64,000 nt of DNA, taken from contig JAGXFP010000008.1 of assembly GCA_024637225.1 (NCBI GenBank), positions 62,001 through 126,000 of the forward strand, given 5' to 3'. Origin of the DNA: Desulfobacterales bacterium (GTDB taxonomy: Bacteria; Desulfobacterota; Desulfobulbia; Desulfobulbales; JAGXFP01). The notes under the pieces were generated by a model. The model made no database searches, was not told the origin of the DNA, and worked only from the letters and a program-made list of their open reading frames with translations. Positions 1 to 9,300 of the stretch are shown here, piece after piece; positions within the stretch are counted from its first letter, which is position 1, and each line of letters starts with the position of its first letter. The translations under genes were made by a program, and so were the position numbers.

Positions 1-1
1 G

Positions 2-574
2 ATGAGCCGGGAAGAATACATACTTTTCGAGACCAAGCTTGGCGCCTGCGGGATAGCCTGGCGTGAATCGGGCGGGGAGGGCGGCCTGGCGGTGACGGCA
101 TTTCAACTTCCGGATGCATCCGATCGGCTGACGGCAAAGAGGATTGCTGATAAATCGCCGGCAGTTGAAGCGCGCAAAACCCCGCCTCTTATCGAAACGA
201 TAATCGGGAAAATTCAAGAACATTTTGCCGGTGTTCCGCAGGACTTCAGTGATATCGAGGTAGATCTCGGTGGAGCGGGCCCTTTTGCCAAAGCGGTTTA
301 TAGTGCTGCCCGTGAGATTTCGGCCGGCCGGACCATGACCTACGGAGAACTTGCCAAAGCTATCAAGCACCCCAAGGCCGCCCGGGCGGTCGGCAATGCG
401 CTGGCCAGAAACCCGGTCCCGCTGATTATTCCGTGCCACCGGGTGCTGGCGGCCGGTAACCGTCCCGGCGGCTATTCCGCTCCGGGTGGCATTGCCACCA
501 AAACAAATCTGCTGGCTATGGAAGGTACGTCTATTGGTGTAAATAGCCGCCCACCCTCCCCCGAACCGGATTAA
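2..574 (+). CDS. ogt: Methylated-DNA--protein-cysteine methyltransferase (Ogt/MGMT family)
   Basis: Removes methyl/alkyl groups from O6-alkylguanine in DNA by transferring them irreversibly to its own cysteine. The C-terminal half carries the family signature PCHRV with the acceptor Cys at about residue 145, preceded by the helix-turn-helix DNA-binding stretch (TYGELAKAIKHPKAARAVG) and followed by the GGYSAPGG loop. The N-terminal ~90 residues are the poorly conserved ribonuclease-like domain. Length (190 aa) is normal. The ATG is at base 2, so an upstream ribosome site cannot be seen and a longer start outside the window is possible. The last ~15 residues after LLAMEG are low-complexity and may be tail only. 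It reads in the same direction as the msrA gene about 110 bp downstream, another damage-repair enzyme, but no operon link is obvious. Confidence 0.93.
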   Translation: MSREEYILFETKLGACGIAWRESGGEGGLAVTAFQLPDASDRLTAKRIADKSPAVEARKTPPLIETIIGKIQEHFAGVPQDFSDIEVDLGGAGPFAKAVYSAAREISAGRTMTYGELAKAIKHPKAARAVGNALARNPVPLIIPCHRVLAAGNRPGGYSAPGGIATKTNLLAMEGTSIGVNSRPPSPEPD

Positions 575-685
575 CCGTAAGCAGGCAGTCTCTGCGGAAA
601 AGAAGGACTTATCATCAACAAAGAGGTGCCCCGCCCCTCTTCAAGTGATATCCTGTGGAGTAAGATCATTTAAGGGAGGTGTGTG

Positions 686-1276
686 ATGAAATGCAGACTG
701 ATTTTATTTCTGGTTACAGCCTGGTTGGCCTGTGCTTCGAATGCCGTGGCCGACAAAGCTGTCTTTGCCGGGGGCTGTTTCTGGTGCATGGAGGCTGATT
801 TCGAGCATCTTGCCGGGGTGACCGATGTAGTCTCCGGCTTTACCGGCGGAACCTTAAAAGATCCCACCTACAACGGCAACCACCAGGGGCACTATGAAGC
901 GGTGGAAGTGACCTATGATCCGCAGCAGGTTAGCTATGAAGAGTTGCTGGATTATTATTGGGTAAATATCGACCCGTTTGATGACCGGGGGCAGTTCTGC
1001 GACAAGGGCACGAGTTATCTGAGCGCCATCTTCGTTGCCGACGAAAATCAAAGAAAACTCGCCGAGAAATCCAGAAGGGCGGTGGTCGAGCAATTCCCCG
1101 ACCGAAAAGTTGTAACGCCAATCCTTGAGGCATCGACCTTCTACCCCATCAAAGGCGACGAAAGCTACCACCAGGATTTTTATAAAAAAAGCCCGATCCG
1201 CTACAAGGTTTATCGCTGGAATTGCGGACGGGACAAACGCTTACGTGACATCTGGGGGGACCGGGCAACCCATTAG
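686..1276 (+). CDS. msrA: Peptide methionine sulfoxide reductase MsrA, exported form
   Basis: Reduces methionine-S-sulfoxide in proteins. The hallmark GGCFWCMEADF with the catalytic Cys lies directly after an N-terminal hydrophobic segment (MKCRLILFLVTAWLACA) that looks like a signal peptide, so the enzyme probably acts in the periplasm. Other family blocks are GHYEAVEVTYDP, the YWVNIDPFDDRGQFCDKG block and a C-terminal CGRD with a likely resolving cysteine. A good ribosome site (AGGGAGG, 673-679) lies 6 bases ahead of the ATG at 686; a GTG one codon upstream (683) is an alternative. At 196 aa it is a single-domain MsrA with no fused MsrB. Identification is secure; export is inferred from the leader. 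Confidence 0.96.
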   Translation: MKCRLILFLVTAWLACASNAVADKAVFAGGCFWCMEADFEHLAGVTDVVSGFTGGTLKDPTYNGNHQGHYEAVEVTYDPQQVSYEELLDYYWVNIDPFDDRGQFCDKGTSYLSAIFVADENQRKLAEKSRRAVVEQFPDRKVVTPILEASTFYPIKGDESYHQDFYKKSPIRYKVYRWNCGRDKRLRDIWGDRATH

Positions 1277-1460
1277 CTCTCCAATCAGGCGGTGTTCGGC
1301 CCCGACAACTCAGGGTTCACCTCATAAGCATCGAGATTTTTGGGACATCCTAATAATATTAAGCTATTAAACATCATAATAAAACCGGCAAGGAAATCGG
1401 CAGAATGTACGGCAAAACATCGGAAAAACATCGGAAAAACCTTTCAGGTAAGCTGGTGAC

Positions 1461-2351
1461 ATGAAGAGAGACACAAACAGGCTGTATGAGCTGATAGATC
1501 CAGGCTCTCCAGCCGAAATCCTCGCCGAGATTAAAAATATTCTGCTCCTGATCGATCCGCCCCCGGATCGGGCGCCGATCGGAAGGGTATACGGGGATAT
1601 CATGCGCTTTTTCAGCGGGGGATATCCCGGATATCGGGCCAGCAATACGAGATACCATAACCTGGAGCATACCTGTTCAAGCGCACTGGCGGCGGCGAGG
1701 CTTGTTCATGGTCTGCATGTCCAGGGAGAGGTTTTTTCGCCAAGGCTTGTTGAGCTTTGCCTGATCGGGACGCTTTTTCATGATACCGGCCTGATCCAGA
1801 CCGAGGAGGAAGTGGAGGGTACCGGGGCCCGGTACACCATCGGCCACGAGGATCGCTCGCTCGCCGTCATGGCAAAATATCTGGCCAAACAGGGCTATTC
1901 CCCGGAGGACATCCGTGACTGCGGCCATATGATCAAGTCTACCGAGCTCTTCTTTCCCATGGAGGAGATCCCGTTCGACTCCGAGGAAGTCAGGACCATG
2001 GGCAAGGTTGTGGGAACCGCCGACCTGGTTGCTCAGATGGCGGACAGGAATTACCAGGAAAAACTGCCCCTGCTTTTCCTGGAGTTCCAGGAAGCCGGGA
2101 TGGAAGGATTTGAGTCCCCCTTGGAGCTTTTCAGAAAGACCGAGGAATTCTATCGCAAGGTAGCCCGGAAAAGGATGACCGGTGTACTGGGGGGGATTTC
2201 CGCCGCGGCCCTCGATCATTTCCGGGCGAGATGGCAAATCGACAGGAATCTTTATGAGGAAGCTATCAAGTACAACATAAGACAGATGAAGGAAACGGTC
2301 ATGGAGTCTCTCCTGCAGCTCTCCATCGTTTCGGGGGGGCGGAGAAAATAG
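1461..2351 (+). CDS. HD-domain metal-dependent phosphohydrolase-like protein
   Basis: A 296-aa soluble protein with an HD-superfamily signature: a first histidine in YHNLEH (about residue 63), the metal-binding HD doublet in GTLFHDTG (about 110), a later histidine in GHED, and an HMIKSTE block that resembles the cyclic-nucleotide phosphodiesterase-type HD fold. The central part HNLEH...LFHDTG resembles 3',5'-cyclic nucleotide phosphodiesterase catalytic domains. The substrate cannot be told from sequence. There is no membrane segment and no fused sensor domain. The ATG at 1461 has only a weak upstream AGGTAAG. It stands alone between msrA and a 320-bp gap. Being close to an HD-GYP protein may be chance. 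Confidence 0.75.
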   Translation: MKRDTNRLYELIDPGSPAEILAEIKNILLLIDPPPDRAPIGRVYGDIMRFFSGGYPGYRASNTRYHNLEHTCSSALAAARLVHGLHVQGEVFSPRLVELCLIGTLFHDTGLIQTEEEVEGTGARYTIGHEDRSLAVMAKYLAKQGYSPEDIRDCGHMIKSTELFFPMEEIPFDSEEVRTMGKVVGTADLVAQMADRNYQEKLPLLFLEFQEAGMEGFESPLELFRKTEEFYRKVARKRMTGVLGGISAAALDHFRARWQIDRNLYEEAIKYNIRQMKETVMESLLQLSIVSGGRRK

Positions 2352-2672
2352 CCCGGGTGCTTTATCGGGAAGGGGAGCAATGAGAATGAATTCGTATAAA
2401 GTCAAAAAACCCTTTTTCTGATAGGCACAGGATGGGCGGAGCAACCTATGGATTTAACGTTCGTGCTGAGCTTGTCGAAATACGCTCCCCTAATCTGGCG
2501 ACTTTTTGCTTAGTCATCCCGATACTTTTTACGAGTTTGTCAATTGTGATGAGTTCGCAAAAAGGCGAAAATCAAGTCATTGGGAGCGTGACGAAGCAAC
2601 CTGAAAAGATGTAACTAGCTGAAAATACTGGATTGCTCCTCGCAATGACGTTGATGTGCTGCACGGCTACAA
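2352..2672. other. Intergenic gap with degenerate repeat sequences
   Basis: No convincing gene. It holds one copy of a 35-bp repeat (2454-2488, TTAACGTTCGTGCTGAGC...) that recurs at 29876-29910 with three differences. Further on, at about 2585-2651, are two opposed halves, GACGAAGCAACC and GGATTGCTCCTCGCAATGAC, resembling a hairpin-type intergenic repeat common in bacterial genomes. A 60-codon ORF across 2432-2614 lacks a ribosome site and is built from these repeats. Confidence 0.6.
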
Positions 2673-4130
2673 TCAATTACCGGAAAAGATATGCTGTACG
2701 GGTTGGATTCCGAAAGTGGCCGGATGATAGGTCTCGAGGATTTCCCTGACATACTTGCCGGTTTCCGGGTCGCGCTCGTCCAGGTTGATTATTTCCTTTT
2801 TCTGGTAACCGCCTTCACTGTCCTTTTCCAAAACGCAGACCAGCGGCCTTTTCGAAAATTCCCGGCTCGGCGAACTGACCACCAGGGCCAGGTGACCGGT
2901 GTCAAGGCGCAGCAGGGTGCCGACCGGGTATAGCCCGAGAATATTGATGAAAACCTTGATGAGGATGGGATCGAAGTGGATGCCGGCCCGGGCGAACATG
3001 TAGCCGAGGACGCGGTCCGGGCTCAGCAGGGATCTCCGGTAGGTGCGCGATGAGGTCAGGGTATCGTATTTATCGGCGATGGCGATGATCTTGCCGAACA
3101 GGGTCAGCGGTTTTTTCCAGTCGGCATGGGGATAGCCGGAGAGGTCGTATTTCAGATGGTGCTCAAAAAGGGGCACCAGGATTCTGGCCTTGCTGTCCGG
3201 GGTGGCCTTCAGTTTCAGCAACAGTCTGGCGCTGTTCAGGGAATGCTCCTGGATCATTTGCAGCTCGCGGTCGTCGAGCTTGCCCTTTTTGTGGAGAACC
3301 TCGGTGGGGATCTCGATTTTGCCAAGGTCATGAAAAAGGGCGCAGAGGCCAAGACTCACCAGGGTGCGGCGTGAGAGGTTGATCCGCCGGCCAATGCACA
3401 TGGCCAGCATGGCGACATTGACCGAATGGGTGAAAGTGTAGTCGTCGAATACTCGCAGGGTGCTGATCGCCGAATAAACCGCGTCATCCTCGATGAGATT
3501 GGTCACCATGTCCTGGACGACCCGGACGGTTTTCCCTATGCCGATCTCGCTCTTGTTGTCTTTAATCTTCCGGGCAACCTCTTCCAGGGAGGCCTTGGTG
3601 TAGGTGTAGTCCCTCTTTGCCCTTTCCAGCCGTTCCGCCTGGTCAAGGGAGGAAGACTCCCGGTCATCCCGGGGGCCTTCCGATTTTTCGAGCAGTTCAA
3701 CCCAGTAAATGTTTTTGGCGGCGAGCCCGTCGGTGAGCCAGGCGAGAGGTTCCGGTTTTTGCCCGGATTGGTCGAGGAGACGCAGGAAAGCCAGGATATC
3801 CCCCGCCGGCGCGTGCTTGACATCTTCAAGGAACCGCAGCCCCTCCAGGTCTCGGGCGGCGAAATAACGGATAATATTATCAAAAAGATTCTTTGAAGTT
3901 CTGCTGTAGGAGAGCTTTTCATCATCGACATACAACTGGTCATTGGAGATTTTAAAGGTCAATGCTCCGTTCCCCATGCAGCCGGTTATCGATTCGGAGA
4001 ATTTTTCCAGTCCCATGGTCACCAGGGAATGGCTGTCGCTGTGAATCCTGGCGGTCTGGCTCAGGCTGTAGAAATGCCGCAGGAATTCTTCAAACTGGGA
4101 ATAGGAGCTGTATTTCGCGGGATCGGTCAT
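2673..4130 (-). CDS. HD-GYP domain protein, probable cyclic-di-GMP phosphodiesterase
   Basis: 485 aa. The C-terminal half is an HD-GYP domain: HSVNVAMLAM, the HD doublet in LFHDLGKIEIP, the QEH histidine, an EHH pair and the GYP signature in DLSGYP, followed by IIAIADKYDTLTSSR. These are the metal ligands and motif expected of enzymes that hydrolyse cyclic-di-GMP. The N-terminal ~150 residues form a separate, unnamed domain that resembles the N-terminus of the HEAT-repeat protein encoded just upstream. No membrane segment or receiver domain is seen, so it is cytosolic. The start chosen is MTDPAK at 4130, because its ATG overlaps the TGA of the upstream gene (ATGA), indicating translational coupling; the longer open frame to 4313 is only read-through of that gene. 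Activity is inferred from motifs. Confidence 0.9.
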   Translation of the reverse strand: MTDPAKYSSYSQFEEFLRHFYSLSQTARIHSDSHSLVTMGLEKFSESITGCMGNGALTFKISNDQLYVDDEKLSYSRTSKNLFDNIIRYFAARDLEGLRFLEDVKHAPAGDILAFLRLLDQSGQKPEPLAWLTDGLAAKNIYWVELLEKSEGPRDDRESSSLDQAERLERAKRDYTYTKASLEEVARKIKDNKSEIGIGKTVRVVQDMVTNLIEDDAVYSAISTLRVFDDYTFTHSVNVAMLAMCIGRRINLSRRTLVSLGLCALFHDLGKIEIPTEVLHKKGKLDDRELQMIQEHSLNSARLLLKLKATPDSKARILVPLFEHHLKYDLSGYPHADWKKPLTLFGKIIAIADKYDTLTSSRTYRRSLLSPDRVLGYMFARAGIHFDPILIKVFINILGLYPVGTLLRLDTGHLALVVSSPSREFSKRPLVCVLEKDSEGGYQKKEIINLDERDPETGKYVREILETYHPATFGIQPVQHIFSGN

Positions 4131-5911
4131 CGGGGGTTTTCTCCGGAGTCCGTTATGGCTCGGGCGCCGGCCAAGGCTTTCCTGATCACCCTGAATCTGC
4201 TTCTTGCCGCTTTGCGGAGAACATCCTTGGCCGCCGGAGTATCGAGCAATGCCAGGGCAGCGGCTGCCCCCTCCCGGAAAATCAATTTCCCCGAACCGAT
4301 GAAACTGTTCCATCCCCGGTCGAGGAGCACTCCGCGCAGGAAGGGCAGCGCCCGGTCGGAACCGCAGCGGCCGAGGGCCTTATAACAGGCAAGGATGTGG
4401 CCCGGATCCTCCCGGGCAAAATCATCCTGCAAATAGTTCAGCAGCAATGTTTCCACCGCGCCGGATCTATGTTTTGCAAAAGCCGCCAGGAGAGAGGTGC
4501 GGATCCCCTGACTGGGGTCATCAATGAGTGCAAACAGCCTCTGGGCGTACTTGGGATCCCTTCCAATCAGTTCCTCGATCGCCTTCCGGCGCACCCTGTC
4601 GGAGGAGTGGTTGCACATCTTGAACAGGATTTCATTGACCCGGTCCCCTTGCAGGCGAATCAGGATGAGCAGAAGCTCTTCCCCCATCTCGGTGCCATGC
4701 TGCCTGGCAATTTTTTCCAGGGGGGCAAGGTCCCGCCGGCTCAGGTCCACCATCACTCCCAAGAGCATCTGCCTTATCCCGGCTGAGCCTTTCCGGATGA
4801 GGACCGGCGCCAGAAAGGGGATAACCTCCGGGGAAAAATAATGCAGGCTCCGTTCAAGGGCCGTTAACTTTTTAGTTTCACCTGCATTCAGCTTCAAGAG
4901 GTTGTCGCGGAAGAGTTGGAAAATTTCAGGCCGGGAAAGGTCCTGAAAAAACCGGTCGATGCAGATCTTCCGCCAATCCTCTTCGATTGAGGTTTCCGGC
5001 CCGGAGAGCTGACCCAGCTCCTGAAATAATTTGACCAGCAGATCGAATTTATCCAGGCCGATGCTTTCAACGGCCACTTCCGAGATGAACCCCAGAACCG
5101 CAGTGAATTCCTCCCGCCCGGTCTGGCTTTTAAGAATAATCAGTAACAGGTCAAAGAGGTCCTCGGTGATATCCCAGCTTTCCTCCTCCTCGATCATTTG
5201 CAGAAGTATCTTGAAATCATCCCTGGACAGCTCCAGTTGGGCAGCACTGATCGATGGGTCGGCAATACTTCTGGCATAAGGGTCTTTGCGGGCCGCTCCT
5301 TCCGGTTGCCGGGACTGGTCCGGGGCATTTTGCCCGGGGTCTTCCTCTTGATCCGCAGTCTCTTCCTGCCGGGGCGCGGGAGGGGGGAGTTGGGAGAAAT
5401 CCATCAGCAACAGGTCCTGCCAGAAGATATCAACCGCCTTGAAATCTATATATTCAAGCTCTTCATCCATCAGGGCGGTGACAATGTCCCCCTCGAATTC
5501 CTCGGCGAACGACCTGTATTTATTGACTATTCTGAAAAAAGCGGCGAATTCCTCGGGGGTAAGGCCCTCCTGGAACTCGATCCATTTGATCCCGTCACGG
5601 TAGAGCAGGGTGATGAGCTCTTCGGCGGGGGCATCCGGCGAGATGACATGGATGGGGTGAGATTCGCAAAGAAAACGGTCTTTTTCCACAGTCAGCCGTA
5701 GATCGCCGTGGCTCGAGAAAAAATTGCCGAAGGCGGCAACCAGGTTTTCAAAGGCTTTCAGCGTAGAGGTGTGATCCTCCGGATAGAGGCCGTAGTTCTT
5801 CCAGGCCAGAAGGAAAATGTTGATCAGCTGCCTGGCATCCTGCAAACCCCTCTCCGACAGGGATGGGGAGGCTGGAATTATCGTTTGTTCTTTTGAGCGC
5901 ACTTTTTCCAC
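4127..5911 (-). CDS. HEAT-repeat protein coupled to the HD-GYP gene
   Basis: 594 aa, no signal peptide. Residues about 20-170 form a domain resembling the N-terminus of the overlapping HD-GYP protein (pattern: aliphatic helix, H....L.AFE.L, LR.T...D.F/L.V, R..GI..IEF..GLT.EE...F). A Pro/Gln/Glu-rich linker follows (PPPAPRQEETADQEEDPGQ, about 180-210). The C-terminal half is helical and repeat-like, with HEAT-type units (SSDRVRRKAIEELIGRD, DPSQGIRTSLLAAFAKH, CGSDRALPFLRGVL). Such repeats usually serve as scaffolds, so it may partner the HD-GYP enzyme. The start is uncertain: the frame opens at a GTG (5911), with an ATG in a different frame just upstream. The ATGA overlap with the downstream gene at 4127-4130 supports a two-gene operon. 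Confidence 0.8.
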   Translation of the reverse strand: MEKVRSKEQTIIPASPSLSERGLQDARQLINIFLLAWKNYGLYPEDHTSTLKAFENLVAAFGNFFSSHGDLRLTVEKDRFLCESHPIHVISPDAPAEELITLLYRDGIKWIEFQEGLTPEEFAAFFRIVNKYRSFAEEFEGDIVTALMDEELEYIDFKAVDIFWQDLLLMDFSQLPPPAPRQEETADQEEDPGQNAPDQSRQPEGAARKDPYARSIADPSISAAQLELSRDDFKILLQMIEEEESWDITEDLFDLLLIILKSQTGREEFTAVLGFISEVAVESIGLDKFDLLVKLFQELGQLSGPETSIEEDWRKICIDRFFQDLSRPEIFQLFRDNLLKLNAGETKKLTALERSLHYFSPEVIPFLAPVLIRKGSAGIRQMLLGVMVDLSRRDLAPLEKIARQHGTEMGEELLLILIRLQGDRVNEILFKMCNHSSDRVRRKAIEELIGRDPKYAQRLFALIDDPSQGIRTSLLAAFAKHRSGAVETLLLNYLQDDFAREDPGHILACYKALGRCGSDRALPFLRGVLLDRGWNSFIGSGKLIFREGAAAALALLDTPAAKDVLRKAARSRFRVIRKALAGARAITDSGENPR

Positions 5912-6339
5912 GTAGTCATGGGAATTTTAAATGATCCCGGTTCCCCTTTGTTTGCCGAATATATTCCCAAAACGGTGACAAGTTGCGGGATTGCTTCGCG
6001 GCGCTCGCCATGCCTTGTCTTCAGGCTTTTCACGAACGTGTCAGGTCTGAGCCGCACTTTTTTTAAACAAACTGGAAGGTTAAAGCTAAGTTGAGCAGCT
6101 CGTCTGCTCAAACGAAACTTATGCCCTGTGGGAATAAGAATGTAGCATAAACGATGAAAATAGCACAGTGGATATATTATCCTGCCATTGGGTTTTGACC
6201 AGCTTAAGCAGTTGCTGCCATGGAGAAATGATATCCTGTTCACAATAGGTTAAGGCCTCCTGAAATGGGATCCGCGGAACAATACTTTGGACTAAAAGTT
6301 TCCTGGGCGAAAGCCCGAAAACCAGGCTTTGAGGCGCCG
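5912..6339. other. Intergenic region built largely of degenerate repeats
   Basis: About 430 bp between two minus-strand genes. It contains one copy of the GAGCAG/CTGCTC hairpin repeat (6081-6134) and a stretch near 5985-6015 that resembles a degenerate GATTGCTTCG-type repeat. Open frames here (for example 5878-6243) have no family features or ribosome site. It presumably carries the promoter of the HEAT/HD-GYP pair, but no clear -35/-10 could be assigned. Confidence 0.5.
6081..6134 (-). repeat. GAGCAG/CTGCTC hairpin repeat, copy A
   Basis: Read on the minus strand it carries CCCACAGGGCATAAGTTTCG, then GAGCAGACGAGCTGCTC, a short stem-loop, then AACTTAGCTTTAACC. Matching copies lie at 21034-21087 and 30811-30871. 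In the second of these the same segment sits inside a larger element with terminal inverted repeats, so this copy is probably a fragment of that element family. Non-coding. Confidence 0.7.
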
Positions 6340-9300
6340 TCATTCTTTACCGGCATCCTCCTCCCCGTCGGTCTGCAATTCATCGGTCAGATCGATTTCC
6401 TCCTCACGATTGGATTCCTCAAGATCATTGGGCATGACTTGCGAAGTTGTTTTGCCTTTGCCGGTCGGATACCAGATCACCGGCTTCGAGAAGGCCTGCC
6501 AGCCGTGGCGAAGGATCTTGATCAGAGTGAAGCTGATCCACAGCGCCCAGGCCAGCATGGCCAGCCGGTACCAGAAGAGCGGCACCGAGAGCAGCCAGGC
6601 CCGGGGCAGGGTGTTGCCGCTGTAATCCTGATACCAGCGGAGCAGCCCGGGGGTAGAGCCGTTGCCGACAATGTTCATGTCTGGATGGCCCAGCAGTCCC
6701 CGGCTGATTGCAACCAGCAGCGCCATGATTGCCAGCCCGGTCAAGACTCCGAGACAGACTTGCAGGAGGTTGAAGGTGCCCCTGTCCAAGTGCGGTTTCA
6801 TCCTGCCGCGAAAGTGGAGGGCGATCAGCCAGCCTACCACCAGCAGCCCGCCGACAAGATTGCTCTGACTCAGGCCGATGCCGAGCAGCAGCCACTGGGC
6901 AAAACCGAGGGAGGTCAGGCCGCTTTTATGGAGGCCATAGGCGGTCAGCACGATAACCAGCAGCACCGACCAGAAGAGAATCGCCGGACCCATGGCGGGC
7001 CCGGACAGCAGCAGGGGCCAGCGGTTGGCCGGGATCTTGAGGTCGATATTGGCATTGGCGCTCGGCAGACCCAGATCGATTTCCGGGGTCTGGTAGGCGG
7101 CGGTCAAGCCGTTCTCCCGGCGCCAGTCAAGGTGAATCTCCTGCTCTCCCGGCCTGATGGGGACGGTAACCCGGTGGCCTTCCTGACGGATAGTCTGGAC
7201 CCGGTTGTCAATCCTGATCTCCCGGAGTTGACTGTCCGGCGGCAGGGTAATGGTGTGCCGGCCGCCCTGGCTGCTGCGCAGGTTGAGTTCAAGTTTGACG
7301 TCGGTGGCCCGCTGGCCGGGGTTGACCTCCAGCCGGCTTTTGTCGATGGTGACGGTCTGGCCCGGAACCCCTTGGGGGCGGCTGATCATCAAGGTTAATT
7401 CCTCGCCCGGCCAGGGATGCCATGTCGGAACCCACTGGTTGCCGATCTGGTGGAGGATCACCGGAAGGCCTTCGTATTCCAGATGAAAAATCGGCGAAGC
7501 GTACACCTGCCAGATCTCGGTCCAGTCGTCGGTCCGGGCATGTCTCAGGAGCAGTTTCTCCTTTTTATCGATAATTGAGTGGAATTTGAGATATGTGCTC
7601 CGGGGGTCGAGATTGATCCGGGCCTTGCCGTCCCTGCCCAGGAGGTTGCCTGATACCACCGCCTCTCCGGGGAGCAGGGGGTATTCGACCACCACCCCCG
7701 AGCCGGGCGGACTGATCCGGGTAACCGTGGTCTCGATCCGCCAGTCCAGCCCCAGCCGCAGGTGTCTTTCGATCCGCACGAACGGCGGCAGAACTCCGCT
7801 CTCCAGGACGCGGCTGCCGGCCTCTTCTCCCTGCCTGACAATTCGCCTGAAGTGGAGGCGGTTGTCGATGGTGCCGTCCCGGTGCACCCCCTCGGTGGTC
7901 CAGCCGGACTGTTCGATCCGCAACCGGTGGGGTTTCAGGGGCAGGGGCAATTGCAGATGGTCACCGGGCGGAATCGGGCCGCTTAAGCGGACCGTGTGTC
8001 TGCCGGCGGGAACCATCAGCCAGAGGGATTGGCCGGTGGCATAGATGGCGGCGGCGGGGGTGTTGTCGATGCTTACCGAGCGGGCCAGCCAGTGCTGGGG
8101 ATGGCCGGGCAAGGGGATTGCCACTTTGACCGCCGTGGCGACGCTTAATTCCAGGTCCAGCTGGTCGGGGGTGATCTCAAGCGCCATCGCCGGGATATCG
8201 GCGCAGATCGGGAAGCACTCCTCTTTCTCCAGAAGCCGTTCCCGCAATTCCTCGAAGAGAGCGGGGGAGGGAATCTCGGCAGCTCGTCCCCCAGCCGGAA
8301 GTAGCAGCGGCAGGAAGAGCAGGGGGACGAGCAAAAATGCTTTCCGGTTTGGAAAGCGCCAGCCCCCGGGGCGATCATAGCCGACCCCAAGGAGGGTCAA
8401 TGCCAGTGCGATCATCAGGCCGATCCGCAGGAAGGCGAGAAACATCGATGTCCCGGGGCCGAGCATCAATAAGCCGATCTCCTGGCCGCGTTTGACCGGT
8501 CCCGACCAGCTCATATGTACCGTATTCCACCGCCAGGCCGGGATCCCCGGCCCGGTCTGATTGATCATGGCCGGATCGCGTTGGGCCACCTGTTTATCGA
8601 GAGGAGCGCTGGAGGCAGCATCGGTGGCGTAGCTCCCTTTCATTTTGGAGAGGCCGCGTTCCTCCAGGTCGGCCAGCCTCTCCGCCGAATGCATGACGAT
8701 CCCGGCTTCCGGTTCCAGCTGTTTTTGCCCGGCGTCGGCGGGGGCTTGGGGCGCTTGGAATTCTCCCATGGCGACTCTCGGTTTTTCAAGCTGCGGAAAG
8801 ATGCCGACCCGCAGGTGCTGGACCGAGAAGGGAATGGCGATGATAACCAGGAGCAGGAAGGCCAGGCCCTGGTAGATCTTGACCGACTGCCTGATCCGTC
8901 CTTCGGGTACAGTGCGGACCAGGGCGATGCCGATCAGGACGGCTAGCCAGATCCACCTGGGGGCGCCAGGTTCGTGATAGAGGAGGGCTAAAGTGATAAA
9001 GCCGAGCACGGCCACCGGCCTCGAGTAGAGCTTGGCCAGGGCAATGGTGAAGATCAGCAGAATGAAGATGTCGAGCAGAGTCCAGCGGTTCAGCCAGGTG
9101 GCGGGAATATTGTCGATGCCGGTGGCGTGGATCAGCCGATAGCCGGGGGGCAGGAAGAGGCGGGCGTCGACCTTCTGGAAATCCTGGTCCCAGCCGACCG
9201 CCGGGATCCGGCCGATGGTGCCGCGATACTCACTGTCGGCGGTGATCCCGACCACTCCGTTGCGCAGCTCGATCCCCGTTTTCTCGGAGCCTTCCATCCG

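Noticed and set aside
5878-6243. 121-codon minus-strand frame
   Set aside because: Runs through degenerate repeats and the start of the HEAT gene in another frame; no ribosome site or homology features.
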